Below are positions 33,646-42,510 of a stretch of DNA of 64,000 nucleotides, in pieces; position 1 is the stretch's first letter, and each line of letters opens with the position of its first letter. The notes under the pieces were generated by a model, which worked only from the letters and a program-made list of their open reading frames with translations, had not been told where the DNA came from and did no database searches. The stretch comes from Streptomyces luteolifulvus (GTDB lineage: Bacteria; Actinomycetota; Actinomycetes; Streptomycetales; Streptomycetaceae): the NCBI RefSeq assembly GCF_008806595.1, contig NZ_VZRB01000004.1:338855-402854 (forward strand), given 5' to 3'. A program made the position numbers and the translations under genes.

Positions 33646-34203
33646 GTGTCCAACTCCTGCGCGCAGCCCATTCTGAGAACGGCGGATCTCTCCGAGGGTT
33701 TGCGCATTGTCGAGCGGTTGCTCTCCATCGCCGATCTCACGGACCTCGACGTCGACTTCGAGGCCCTGATCTCCTCGGGGGACGTTCTCACACCGCTGCT
33801 GGAACTGCTTCCGCATGCCCAGTGGTTCACCGAAGGGGACACGGGCGGCTCGTCGGTGAAGGGGGACGATCCGTCGGCGCACTTCCCCGTCCGGCTGAGG
33901 GCCGTGGCCCGGCCGCCGGAGACGGTGGGGCCTTTCCTTGACGTGGTGGGTGACAGCCCCGCCACGGTGCGGTGGGACTTCATGGGCTGGCCCGAGGCCC
34001 CGGAGGTGGGCCTGGGTGTCGGTGGCGCGAGGGGTGCGTTCGTGACGCTGTGCACGCACGTCCGTGACCTCGAACTGGAGGAGCCCGCGACCGATCACAC
34101 CGTCTTCGTCCACGTCAAGCAGGCCGAGGCCGAACGCGCGCCGTGGCTCGCGGCCCTGGTCGGTCTGACGGTGATCGGCGACCTGGAGATGGCCCCGTAC
34201 TGA
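33646..34203 (+). CDS. Hypothetical protein
   Basis: A 185-residue soluble protein I do not recognise. It starts with helices (LRIVERLLSIADLTDLDVDF), and its second half is beta-rich (FPVRLRAVARP, TVRWDFMGWPEAPEVGLGVG, AFVTLCTHVRDLEL, HTVFVHVKQAE). The GTG at 33646 is chosen because protein-like composition starts there; an ATG 41 codons upstream is possible. It is convergent with the epimerase-like gene. No neighbour suggests a role. Confidence 0.6.
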   Translation: MSNSCAQPILRTADLSEGLRIVERLLSIADLTDLDVDFEALISSGDVLTPLLELLPHAQWFTEGDTGGSSVKGDDPSAHFPVRLRAVARPPETVGPFLDVVGDSPATVRWDFMGWPEAPEVGLGVGGARGAFVTLCTHVRDLELEEPATDHTVFVHVKQAEAERAPWLAALVGLTVIGDLEMAPY

Positions 34204-34302
34204 ACAGGTGTGCCCCGCCGGAGTCCTTGGGTTCTAATGATCGTCGCAACACCCGACCCACGGGATTGCGATGGCGCACGGCGAGGGCGACCACCGAGTC
34301 GG

Positions 34303-35211
34303 TCAGCTTCCGCTGAAGTAGTGGCCTTCGTCCAGGTCTTCGACGAGGCCCTGGTGGGTCGGCTGCCACCCGAGCAGCTGCCGGGTGCGGGTGCTGGATG
34401 CCTGCACGTCCAGGCCGAAGAGGAGAGCGAGTCCCCCGAAGTGGGGCTCGGCCGCGTCCGGGGCGACGGACACGGCCGGCAGGCCGAGGCCCCGGCCGAT
34501 CGCCTCGGCGATGGCCCGGGTCGGCACGCCCTCCTGCGCGACGCCATGCAGCACCGACCCCGTCGGGGCGCTTTCCACCGCGAGCCGGAACAGGCGCGCG
34601 GCGTCGAGCCGGTGCACGGTGGGCCAGTGGTTGGCGCCGTCGCCGATGTAGCCGGAGGCACCGTGTTTGCGGGCCATGCCGACCAGGCGCGCGACGAAGC
34701 CGTGGTCGCCGTCACCGTGCACCGTCGGCGGGAGGCGCACGCAGCAGGAGCGCACACCCCGGTCCGCGAAGGCCAGCGCCGCCCGCGCCGCGAGGCTGCG
34801 CCCGCCGCCGGGCAGGGCGACGTCCGGCACGTCGTCCTCCGTCGCGAGCCTGCCGGGCCGGAGCCCGGCCAGGCCGGAGGCGATGACCAGCGGCCGGTCG
34901 GAGCCCGCCAGGACCTCCCCGAACGCCTCGATCACGCGACGGTCGGCGTCCATCGCGGCCGCGAAGTCGCCGGAGAACGCCTCCGCATGCTTGTAGGCGA
35001 GGTGAATGACGCCGTCGGACGCTGCCGCGGCGCTCCGCAGGGCGTCGAGGTCGTCGAGCGATCCGCGGTGGACCTCGGCACCGGCGGCCTTCAGGGCGCC
35101 GGCCGAGGCGTCGGAGCGGGCGAGACCCACCACCTTGTGGCCCGCTTGCAGCAGTTCGGGGACGACAGCGGAGCCGATCCAGCCGGACGCACCGGTCACG
35201 AAGATGCGCAC
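34303..35211 (-). CDS. NAD(P)-dependent epimerase/reductase (extended SDR)
   Basis: A 302-residue extended short-chain dehydrogenase with the nucleotide loop TGASGWIGSAV at about 6-16. A conserved Ser/Thr-Lys region is not obvious: the usual YxxxK is replaced around GRSLAARAAL, so the chemistry may be atypical. The C-terminus ends in the substrate-domain signature TRTRQLLGWQPTHQGLVEDL. It probably reduces or isomerises a small substrate. A GTG start with AGGGGG upstream is used. It follows the classical SDR gene by 52 bp on the same strand, forming an operon that diverges from the LysR regulator. Confidence 0.83.
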   Translation of the reverse strand: MRIFVTGASGWIGSAVVPELLQAGHKVVGLARSDASAGALKAAGAEVHRGSLDDLDALRSAAAASDGVIHLAYKHAEAFSGDFAAAMDADRRVIEAFGEVLAGSDRPLVIASGLAGLRPGRLATEDDVPDVALPGGGRSLAARAALAFADRGVRSCCVRLPPTVHGDGDHGFVARLVGMARKHGASGYIGDGANHWPTVHRLDAARLFRLAVESAPTGSVLHGVAQEGVPTRAIAEAIGRGLGLPAVSVAPDAAEPHFGGLALLFGLDVQASSTRTRQLLGWQPTHQGLVEDLDEGHYFSGS

Positions 35212-35263
35212 GGGGGACCCCCTGTGGTCGATGGTGCGTCGATGTCATTCACGGACATTCGGG

Positions 35264-35989
35264 TCACCACGGCACCTCCCCTGCGTCGTCGAAGAACCTG
35301 CCGGTCGGGCCGTCGTCGGGCAGGGTCGCGAGCCGGATCGCGATCGCCGCGCCCTGTTCCGGGGTGCGGACGCCGCGGAAACCGTTGAGGTCGGTCGCGC
35401 AGAAGCCGGGACAGGCGGCGTTGATCAGGATGTTCGTGTCGCCCAGCTCCTTGGCGTACTGGACGGTGACGGCGTTGAGAAACGTCTTCGACGGCGCGTA
35501 AGCCACGGCGATCGGGCCCGTTTCGGCGCCGGGAGTGGTCTGCAGGGTGAGCGAGCCGACGCTGCTGGACATGTTGACGATCCGTGGCGCTACCGAGCGA
35601 CGCAGCAACGGCAGCATTGCGTTGGTGACGCGGATGACGCCGATCACATTGGTCTCCACGGCCGCCAGCACCGTCGCGGGGTCGACGGTGGTGGGCATCT
35701 GTGGCGCGCTGCCGGTTATGCCTGCGTTGTTGACGAGCACGTCGAGGCGCCCGGCCCGGTCCTCGATCAGCCCGGCGGCGGCTGCCGCACTCGCGTCGTC
35801 GGTCACGTCGAGGGGCACACCGAACGCGTCGACGCCGCCCGCCCGCAGCTTCGCCACAGCGGCCTCGCGACGCTCCTCGTTCCGGGCGCCGACCCCGACC
35901 CTCCAGCCGAGGGCGCCCAGACCGGCCGCGATCTCGTACCCGATGCCCTTGTTCGCGCCGGTCACCAGCGCGATCGTCTGTTCACTCAT
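35264..35989 (-). CDS. Short-chain dehydrogenase/reductase (classical SDR)
   Basis: A 241-residue classical SDR. Cofactor loop TGANKGIGYEIA is at about 10-21, NNAG near 87, the catalytic Ser in IVNMSSSVGSL near 142, and YAPSK near 164-168, so the Tyr-Lys pair is intact. Such enzymes reduce carbonyls with NAD(P)H. It is the first gene of a two-gene operon and is divergent from a LysR regulator, with an 8-bp inverted repeat between the starts. Confidence 0.9.
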   Translation of the reverse strand: MSEQTIALVTGANKGIGYEIAAGLGALGWRVGVGARNEERREAAVAKLRAGGVDAFGVPLDVTDDASAAAAAGLIEDRAGRLDVLVNNAGITGSAPQMPTTVDPATVLAAVETNVIGVIRVTNAMLPLLRRSVAPRIVNMSSSVGSLTLQTTPGAETGPIAVAYAPSKTFLNAVTVQYAKELGDTNILINAACPGFCATDLNGFRGVRTPEQGAAIAIRLATLPDDGPTGRFFDDAGEVPW

Positions 35990-36045
35990 ACGACAGATCC
36001 TGTCCGGGCCCGGCGGGAGTTGGCCAACACCGGTTGGGTGTGCAG

Positions 36046-36064
36046 CGATACCCCACGGGTATCG
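36046..36064. promoter_or_regulatory. LysR-type operator candidate
   Basis: A perfect inverted repeat CGATACCC / GGGTATCG with a 3-nt spacer contains the ATAC-N7-GTAT pattern expected of LysR-type binding sites. It lies 29 bp before the LysR GTG and 56 bp from the SDR start. Confidence 0.65.
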
Positions 36065-36093
36065 ATCCCGATGGGGGTGAGTACCATCGCGGC

Positions 36094-36942
36094 GTGGAGA
36101 CACGTGAGTTGCGGTACTTCGTCGCCGTCGCCGAGGAGCTGCATTTCGGGCGGGCCGCGCAGTGGCTCGGGATCGCGCAGCCCCCGCTGTCGCGCGCGAT
36201 CCGCCGGCTCGAACGACGCCTCGGGGCGCAGCTGCTGGAACGCACCAGCCGCGCGGTCACCCTGACCGAGGCCGGGTCGGTGCTCCTGCGCGAGGCCCGG
36301 GCGGCACTGGACGCGGTCGAGGCCGCCGAGCGTCGCACCCGCCGCGCTGCCCTCGCCGCGACCGGCCATGCCGGCGTGGTCCTCGCCACGAAGGCCGGCG
36401 CGTCCAGCGAACTGCTGGCGAAACTGCTCGACGCCTACGCCGCCGAACCCGATGCGGTCACCGTGGATCTGCTCCTGTGCGGGATCGGCGAGCAGGAACG
36501 ACTGCTGCGCGACGGCCGGGCCGACGTGGCTCTGCTGCACCGGCCGTTCGATGCGACGTCCGGGTTCGACACCGAAGAGCTCCGCACGGAGGGACAGGTC
36601 GTGGTGCTGCCGGCCGGGCATCCCCTCACCGTGCGGGCCCACGTCCCGTTGGCCGAGGTCACCGAGCTGCCCGGCCTGCCGCTGCCGCGCTGGCCCCGTC
36701 CCGACGGTACGTACCCGGACGGCCCCGGCCCGCAGGCTCGCGACCATGCGCAGTTGCTGCAGCTGATCGCCCTCGGCCGCGCTTGCTGGATCGCGCCGGA
36801 GTCGTGCCGAGCCCAGCTGCGCGACGATCTCGCCGCCGTACCGGTGCTGGACGCGCCGACGGTCACGACCGTCATCGCATGGCCGCCCCACAGCCGGTCC
36901 CGAGCCGTCGCCGGGCTCGTCCGGGCCGCGACACGTCTCTAG
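36094..36942 (+). CDS. LysR-family transcriptional regulator
   Basis: A 282-residue LysR regulator. The winged helix starts at once with RELRYFVAVAEELHFGRAAQ and continues through AQPPLSRAIRRLERRLG and LLERTSRAVTLTEAG. The effector domain follows (VVLPAGHPLTVRAHVPLAEV). GTG 36094 begins the conserved domain exactly; a start at 36034 would add 20 unrelated residues. It is divergent from the SDR operon and most likely controls it. The coinducer is unknown. Confidence 0.9.
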   Translation: METRELRYFVAVAEELHFGRAAQWLGIAQPPLSRAIRRLERRLGAQLLERTSRAVTLTEAGSVLLREARAALDAVEAAERRTRRAALAATGHAGVVLATKAGASSELLAKLLDAYAAEPDAVTVDLLLCGIGEQERLLRDGRADVALLHRPFDATSGFDTEELRTEGQVVVLPAGHPLTVRAHVPLAEVTELPGLPLPRWPRPDGTYPDGPGPQARDHAQLLQLIALGRACWIAPESCRAQLRDDLAAVPVLDAPTVTTVIAWPPHSRSRAVAGLVRAATRL

Positions 36943-37030
36943 CAGCCGTAAAACGATGATGGGCGCGTCCACTTGAGGCGTCTCCAGCAGATGAGGCCGC
37001 AGGCGAGGGGCATTGCCGCTCGTGTCGCGG
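36943..37030 (-). pseudogene. Possible C-terminal remnant of a transposase
   Basis: Minus-strand codons read LACGLICWRRLKWTRPS just before a stop, which resembles the C-terminal helix of IS5-type transposases of Streptomyces. Nothing upstream continues the gene and no terminal repeats were found. This is a weak call, but it would fit the other signs of past mobile-element activity nearby. The rest of 37031-37196 holds nothing recognisable. Confidence 0.3.
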
Positions 37031-37196
37031 ATCCTGCGGATCCTGCGGATGAGCGTGCAGGTCAGGGCGACTGGGAACGTCCGCCGCTACCTCAAGCCAT
37101 CCCCGGAGGCGATCGCCGAACTCACCGGTCTGCCGCGCCGGGTGACAGCCGCTGCTGAACGCCGGAAGGGCCGCGCCGGAAGGGCCGGTGCACCCG

Positions 37197-38096
37197 TCAG
37201 GGCTGCCCGGCCGACGGTTTGCTCGTGGATTCCGCGTCCTGCTCCTGTCCGGTTGTGGCGGACCAGCTGGCGAGCAGCTTCAGGCCGTCCTCGGCGGCGG
37301 TTCCGGGCGGCGCGCTGTAGACGACCACGCTCAGGCCGCTTTCGTCCGGCAGGCTCATGGTCTCCTGATCGAGTTCCAGGTCGCCGACGAGGGGATGGTT
37401 GAGGCGTTTCATGCTCTCGCGGAAGACATGCACGTCGTGGGATCCCCACATCACGCGGAAGACCTCGCTGCGGGTGGACAGTTCACCGATCAGGTTCGAC
37501 AGCTCCCGGTCATAAGGGTTTTTCCCCGCCTCGATGCGCAGCGCGCCCACAGCGAAGCGGGCCATGCGCTCCCAGTCGGCGTAGAACCGCCTGGCTGCAG
37601 GGTTGAAGAAGGCGAACCGGGCGACGTTCGCACCGCAGGTCGGGTCGGCATACATCTCCGAGTACAGGGCCCGGCCCAGCCGGTTGGCGGCCAGCGCGTC
37701 GAGGCGGTTGTTCATCACGTACGCCGGCAGCCCCGGCATCCCCTCGACGATCCGCGCCACGCTGGGCCGCACCGTCGGCCGAACCGCCCGCTGCCGTGCC
37801 CGCGCCTGGGGCGCCGGTCCCGCGGCGCGGGCGAGGTCGTACAGGTACATGCGCTCGGTGTCGTCGAGCCGCAGGGCCCGGGCGAGGGCGTCCAGCACGC
37901 TGTCGGAGACACCTTGGAGGTTGCCGCGCTCCACGCGGGTGTAGTACTCGACGCTCACCCCGGCGAGCGTCGCGACCTCACCTCTGCGCAGTCCGGGCAC
38001 CCGCCGCTGACCGTACGCCGGCAGACCCGCCTGCTCGGGGGTGATCCTGTCGCGTCGGGAGCGGAGGAATGCACTGACTGCGTCCCGGTTGTCCAT
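37197..38096 (-). CDS. XRE-family regulator with MmyB-type ligand domain
   Basis: A 299-residue regulator. The XRE helix-turn-helix is at about 15-85 with the typical RRVPGLRRGEVATLAGVSVE and YYTRVERG. The C-terminal MmyB domain (about 105-280) is PAS-like and in relatives binds a fatty acid-like ligand. No Shine-Dalgarno is visible upstream of the ATG, so it may be leaderless. It is divergent from a SnoaL-like gene 221 bp away. Confidence 0.9.
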   Translation of the reverse strand: MDNRDAVSAFLRSRRDRITPEQAGLPAYGQRRVPGLRRGEVATLAGVSVEYYTRVERGNLQGVSDSVLDALARALRLDDTERMYLYDLARAAGPAPQARARQRAVRPTVRPSVARIVEGMPGLPAYVMNNRLDALAANRLGRALYSEMYADPTCGANVARFAFFNPAARRFYADWERMARFAVGALRIEAGKNPYDRELSNLIGELSTRSEVFRVMWGSHDVHVFRESMKRLNHPLVGDLELDQETMSLPDESGLSVVVYSAPPGTAAEDGLKLLASWSATTGQEQDAESTSKPSAGQP

Positions 38097-38317
38097 CAGG
38101 ACAGGGTAGGCAGGCCGCGCAATGGGTGGGGGACCCTGTCAGTACCCCTCACAGCAAAGACTCCCCCGTCACGACCGCCTCCCGTTACATGGTGCGTGCC
38201 CCGATCCTCCGGGGCCCGACCGGTGCGAGGACGGACACGCCCCCGCCGGCCGACCTTTCCCGTACCGAGTTCCGGATGAGGGCTTGAGTACCTGAACAAG
38301 ATGAAAGGGCACACAAG

Positions 38318-38752
38318 ATGAGCGACCAGACCGAGACGGTGACGGAGAGCCCCGCGGATGTCGTGCGAGGCCTGTATGACGCGTTGAGCAAGGGCGACGT
38401 GCCGGGTGTCCTGGCCAAGCTCAGCCCCGAGGTGATCGTCGACGAGCCGATCCAGCTCCCCTACGGCGGCGTGCACCAGGGCCGCGAGGTGTTCGTGCAG
38501 TCGATCCTGGGCGCGATGACGGGCTACGCCAACATCGCCATCACCGATGCCGAGGTGTTCGAGGGCCCGGCCGGCGTCATCGGAACGCTCACGGGAACAC
38601 TCACGGCCCACACCACCGGTGAGGAGTTCCCTCTGACCATGGTCGAGATCCACCAGGTCGAGAACGGCACGGTGCGCAAGATCGACGTCTACACCAAGAA
38701 CCCTCACGAGCTCACCGCGTTCTACGCGCGCGCCGAGGCGGGCACCCGCTGA
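38318..38752 (+). CDS. SnoaL/NTF2-like protein
   Basis: A 144-residue NTF2-fold protein with the family layout: an N-terminal helix VVRGLYDALSKGDVPGVLAK, strand VIVDEPIQLPYGG, the turn GREVFVQSILGAM, and C-terminal strands ending in VRKIDVYTKNPHEL. Members are small isomerases, hydrolases or ligand-binding proteins; the pocket residues are not diagnostic here. It is the likely target of the divergent MmyB-type regulator. AAAGG precedes the ATG. Confidence 0.83.
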   Translation: MSDQTETVTESPADVVRGLYDALSKGDVPGVLAKLSPEVIVDEPIQLPYGGVHQGREVFVQSILGAMTGYANIAITDAEVFEGPAGVIGTLTGTLTAHTTGEEFPLTMVEIHQVENGTVRKIDVYTKNPHELTAFYARAEAGTR

Positions 38753-38905
38753 CGACGACACTCTTCAGAGTCCGGCCGAGCCACCTGACCACGGCGGGAT
38801 CGGGTCGGCCGAATCATGCACAGTCCCGGCACCCCCCCCAGGCGGTACGAGGCGGGATTCCGGGGCCCGCTATCTTGAACCGGACATCCGACATGTGGAG
38901 CTGGT

Positions 38906-39925
38906 GTGCAGACGACAGCTGAGGTCGCGGTCGCCGACGCCTCGGCGGGCGACGACGTCCCCGTACGCGGCTGGCCCCGCTACTGGCCGCTTCTGCTGCT
39001 GGCCGCTGCCGCCCTGCCGGGCCTGGCGCTCTTCACCCTCGGGCGGTGGGGGGACGAACCGGCCTTGCGCGCCTGGCGGACCGTGTGTCTCGCCATCGTC
39101 ATGCAGGCGATGCCCTTTCTGCTGCTCGGTACGGCCCTGTCCGGCGCGATCAACGCGTTCGTGCCGGCGCGGGTGTTCAGTCGTGTCCTGCCCCGAAGGC
39201 CTGCGCTCGCCGTCCCGGTGGCCTCGGCCGCCGGAGTCGTACTGCCCGGCTGCGAGTGCGCGTCGGTTCCGGTCGCGAACAGCCTGATCGGCCGGGGCGT
39301 CACCCCGGCCGCCGCCTTCGCCTTCCTGCTGTCCGCCCCGGCCGTCAACCCGGTGGTGCTGACCGCGACCGCCATCGCCTTCCCCGGCAGCCCCGCCATG
39401 GTGCTGGCCCGGCTGCTCGCCTCCCTCGCCACCGCCGCCGTGATGGGCTGGCTGTGGCTCTTCCTGGGCCGTGAACAGTGGCTCAAGCCTGCCGTACGGC
39501 ACACCGGGCACCGGCCGGGGCACAGCCGCTGGACGGAGTTCCGGCAGGGCTTCCAGCACGACTTCCTGCACGCGGGCGGCTTCCTGGTCGTCGGCGCCAT
39601 GGCGGCGGCCACCTTCAACGTGGCCGTCCCGCGCTCCGTGCTCGACACCTTCTCCGGCTCGCCCTGGCTGTCCGTGCTCTTCCTGGCCGCTCTCGCCATC
39701 CTGCTCGCGGTGTGCTCCGAGGCCGATGCCTTCGTCGCCGCCTCGCTCACCGGCTTCTCGCCGCTCGCCCGGCTGACGTTCATGGTGGTCGGCCCGATGG
39801 TCGACCTGAAGCTGATCGCTCTTCAGGCGGGCACGTTCGGGCGGGCCTTCGCAGCCCGTTTCTCCGCGGCCACGACGGTCGTCGCGATCCTGTGCAGCAC
39901 GCTGATCGGAGGGATGCTGCTGTGA
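38906..39925 (+). CDS. Permease of the DUF318/ArsP-like family (metal-linked)
   Basis: A 339-residue integral membrane protein with about eight helices and the duplicated permease core: VVLPGCECASVPVANSLI, LLSAPAVNPVVLTAT and, in the second half, VCSEADAFVAASLTGFSPLA with MVVGPMVDLKLIAL. The Cys pair in GCEC and the Pro-Asn motif are typical. It pairs with the TIGR03943 gene, which overlaps its stop (GTGA); in actinobacteria this pair is associated with zinc limitation, so zinc-related transport or delivery is an inference. The start is GTG with GGAG upstream. No clear Zur box was found. Confidence 0.85.
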   Translation: MQTTAEVAVADASAGDDVPVRGWPRYWPLLLLAAAALPGLALFTLGRWGDEPALRAWRTVCLAIVMQAMPFLLLGTALSGAINAFVPARVFSRVLPRRPALAVPVASAAGVVLPGCECASVPVANSLIGRGVTPAAAFAFLLSAPAVNPVVLTATAIAFPGSPAMVLARLLASLATAAVMGWLWLFLGREQWLKPAVRHTGHRPGHSRWTEFRQGFQHDFLHAGGFLVVGAMAAATFNVAVPRSVLDTFSGSPWLSVLFLAALAILLAVCSEADAFVAASLTGFSPLARLTFMVVGPMVDLKLIALQAGTFGRAFAARFSAATTVVAILCSTLIGGMLL

Positions 39926-40686
39926 AACGGCCGCTCCAGGTGACCCTGCTCGTCCTCAGCGGCCTCGGTCTGCTCCACGGCTCGCTCTTCACGGACCTGT
40001 ATCTGCGCTACGTCAAGCAGGGCATGCGGCCGCTGCTCATCGGGTCGGGCGTGCTGCTGCTCGTGCTGGGCGCGGCGGAGGCGTGGTCGTGGCGCACACG
40101 CCATGACGGGCACGAGGGGCACGGTGATGGTCACGGTCACGACGGTGACGGCCACGTCCACGACCACTCCGGGGTGCCCAAGGTCGCCTGGCTGCTGTTC
40201 CTGCCCGCGCTGAGCCTGCTCTTCTACGCCCCGCCCGCCCTCGGCGCGTACACCGCCTCCCGCGAACCGGCCAAGGCCGTCACGGAGCAGAAGCAGGAGG
40301 ACTTCGACCCGCTGCCCACTGCCTCGCCGCTGCCGATCACCCTCCGCGACTTCACCCGCCGGGTGCAGCAGGACCGTTCCCGGGCCATCGACGGCCGTAC
40401 GCTCCTGATGACCGGGTTCGTCACACCGGCCGAGGGCGGCGACGGCTGGGACCTGACCCGGATCATGCTCTCGTGCTGTGCGGCGGACGCCCAGTCCGTG
40501 AAGGTGCGGATCCACGGGGTCACAGCGCCGCCCGCCGACACTTGGGTGACGGTCACGGGCACCTGGCACACGGGCGGCACGCTCGGCACCAGGTCCGCGC
40601 AGGTCGCGCTGGACGCCCGTGCCGTCAGGAAAGTCGCGCGCCCGGCGAACGGATACACCGACGCGCTTCCCCTCGCCCCCTCCTGA
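39922..40686 (+). CDS. TIGR03943 family permease partner with His-rich loop
   Basis: A 254-residue protein with N-terminal membrane helices (about 5-22 and 34-52), a metal-binding-looking loop of about 25 residues rich in His, Asp and Gly (HGDGHGHDGDGHVHDH within 60-82), a third helix near 88-106, and an OB-like soluble C-terminus with the signature LMTGFVTPAEGG...IMLSCCAADAQSV. This is the known TIGR03943 partner of DUF318 permeases. The CC motif and His loop suggest metal binding. The stop is followed in frame by a VapB-like sequence lacking its own start. Confidence 0.87.
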   Translation: MKRPLQVTLLVLSGLGLLHGSLFTDLYLRYVKQGMRPLLIGSGVLLLVLGAAEAWSWRTRHDGHEGHGDGHGHDGDGHVHDHSGVPKVAWLLFLPALSLLFYAPPALGAYTASREPAKAVTEQKQEDFDPLPTASPLPITLRDFTRRVQQDRSRAIDGRTLLMTGFVTPAEGGDGWDLTRIMLSCCAADAQSVKVRIHGVTAPPADTWVTVTGTWHTGGTLGTRSAQVALDARAVRKVARPANGYTDALPLAPS

Positions 40687-40947
40687 CGGCGGCCAAGGCG
40701 CGTCATCGACCTCGACGACGAGGCGCTGGAAGAAGCGGCCAAGGAACTCGGCACCACCACCAAGCGCGACACCGTCAACACCGCCCTGCGGGAAGTCACG
40801 GCCCGCTACCGGCGTCTGCGCGCGCTCGACGAAGCCCGCACCCTGGCGGCCGACGGCGCGCTGGACATGGACCTCCTCCTGGACAAGAGCAAGTACCGGC
40901 CCACGAGCGCGGCAGACGACGTCCGCGACGGTGGAGTGGATGAGTGA
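40687..40947 (+). pseudogene. VapB-type antitoxin sequence lacking a start codon
   Basis: After the TGA of the TIGR03943 gene, the same frame continues with VIDLDDEALEEAAKELGTTT and VNTALREV, the ribbon-helix-helix start of VapB antitoxins, and runs to TGA at 40945. None of the codons between the upstream stop and the conserved sequence is ATG, GTG, TTG or CTG, so the native start has been lost. Its last bases overlap the GTG of the PIN-domain frame (GTGA), the usual VapBC arrangement. Without readthrough this protein is unlikely to be made. Confidence 0.7.
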
Positions 40948-41241
40948 CCGTCGCCGACCACCTCATTGACACCTCTGCACTCGCCCGCGTCCTGTTCCGC
41001 CAGAACACAGCCGAATGGGACGACAGGATCGGCGCCGGCCTCGTACGTCTACCGCCGCTCCCGCATCGTCCAGGAACAACCGACCGCAAAGGGGGAGCAC
41101 CGCAGCGCAGGCCTGGTCGATCTTCTTGTGGCCGCCGCCGCCGAGGAGGCGGGGCTCACGCTGCTCCACTGCGACCGCGACTTCGAAGCCATCGCCCGTA
41201 CGACAGGGCAGCCGGTCCGCATGATCGACCTCAGGCAGTAG
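40944..41241 (+). pseudogene. PIN-domain toxin (VapC-like), internally deleted and frameshifted
   Basis: The first frame from GTG 40944 gives the PIN start VADHLIDTSALARVLF and then loses similarity near 41040. A second frame (+1) resumes with QHR-like EHRSAGLVDLLVAAAAEEAG and LLHCDRDFEAIARTTGQPVR to the stop at 41239. About 45 residues of the middle, including the expected conserved acidic residue, are missing. The toxin is therefore inactive, in keeping with the damaged antitoxin just upstream. Confidence 0.72.
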
Positions 41242-41325
41242 AACTCCGCGAGCCAGCGTCTCGTCCAGCGAGTCGAGGCAGTCGGTGGTCGGTGGCCGGC
41301 GGTCTCCTGGCGAAGTGACGCCAGG

Positions 41326-42369
41326 TCACGCTTTCACGAGTTCTTTCCTGATCAGGCTCTCGGCAGTTGCGAGGATGGCGGCCTCTGGACTGTTGCGGGG
41401 CTGCCATCCCAGCACGCGGTGGGCTTTTGCGCTGGTCATCTTCCTGGCGAAGCCGAGGTCGGGCACGATCGGACGGAGCTCCTTGCTGAAGAGGGAAACC
41501 AGGCGTACGACGGCATTGGGGATGGACCGGGCCGGGACGTGCTTGGCTGCGTCACCGAGGTTGGCTCTGAGGACGGCGCCGATCTGCTTCATCGAGATCG
41601 CTGGTCCGCTGGCGGTGAGGAAGCGCTGACCAGCAGCTTCAGGGGTGGTCATGGCCAGCAGGTGCGCGCTTGCCACATCGCGTACGTCGACGATCGGGAT
41701 CCACAGATCGGGATAGCCAGGCATCGCCCCGTCGAGGCTTCGCTGAATGAGGTGGTTCGATCCGGAGATTGCCCTGCCCATCACGGGTCCCATGACTGCG
41801 ACGGGAAGGATCGTGGCGAGTTCCGTCGAACCGCCCTCGGCGTCGATGAAATCCCACGCGGCGCGCTCGGAGAGCGTCTTGCTCTTGGTGTACGCGGTGG
41901 CACCTGGCCCGTCGAGGACGCTCCAGTCCTCCTCGGTGAACTGGTGGTCGGTGCGCGGGTACCCGTAGGCGACCGCATGGAACGCGGAGGTGAGGACAAC
42001 CCGTTCGACACCGGCATCGCGTGCTGCACGCAGCACGCGCAGAGTGCCTTCACGCGCCGGAACGATGACCTCGTCCTCGTTCTCGACATGCTCCACGTGC
42101 ACGGGAGAGGCCACATGCAGAACAAAGTCGCACCCGGCGACGGCATCGGCCCACCCTGCGTCACTCGTGAGGTCCGCTGCCGCGAAACTCAACGCGCCGC
42201 CGTTCACCATCCCGGCGTCGCTGAGCTGCGTCCGGACCTCGGACTCGCGCCCGAGGGTGCGCACGGTCGTGCGCACCCGGTATCCCTGCTCCAGCAGCTG
42301 GAGAATGCAGTGTCCGGCGATGAAGCCGGACCCGCCGGTGACGAGGACGCGAGGCTGCGACGCGGTCAT
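41326..42369 (-). CDS. NAD(P)-dependent dihydroflavonol-4-reductase-like enzyme (extended SDR)
   Basis: A 347-residue extended SDR with TGGSGFIAGHCILQLLEQG at about 11-29 and the active-site Tyr-Lys as YTKSK near 160-164 after LTSAFHAVAYG. The C-terminus has LGWQPRNSPEAAI. It resembles cinnamoyl-CoA or dihydroflavonol reductase-type enzymes acting on aldehydes or ketones. It is the last gene of a minus-strand set that also encodes an alpha/beta hydrolase, a SnoaL-like protein and a hydroxyacid dehydrogenase. The gap to the hydrolase gene is 141 bp, so it may have its own promoter. Confidence 0.87.
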   Translation of the reverse strand: MTASQPRVLVTGGSGFIAGHCILQLLEQGYRVRTTVRTLGRESEVRTQLSDAGMVNGGALSFAAADLTSDAGWADAVAGCDFVLHVASPVHVEHVENEDEVIVPAREGTLRVLRAARDAGVERVVLTSAFHAVAYGYPRTDHQFTEEDWSVLDGPGATAYTKSKTLSERAAWDFIDAEGGSTELATILPVAVMGPVMGRAISGSNHLIQRSLDGAMPGYPDLWIPIVDVRDVASAHLLAMTTPEAAGQRFLTASGPAISMKQIGAVLRANLGDAAKHVPARSIPNAVVRLVSLFSKELRPIVPDLGFARKMTSAKAHRVLGWQPRNSPEAAILATAESLIRKELVKA

Positions 42370-42510
42370 GACTGCACCTCTGGGGGCGGTGTGGTGACCA
42401 TCTGTCTTCCTTCCTTGCTCGCCCAGCTCACTGGGCCATTGACAACTGTTCGGACCATCAAGCAGCCCGGACCGGAGCCCGCCCGCTGGAGGGCCGGGCG
42501 ACTGCGGGCC

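Noticed and set aside
38753..38905. A Zur box before the DUF318 permease gene
   Set aside because: No TGAAAAT-type dyad is present; zinc control is suggested only by the gene families.
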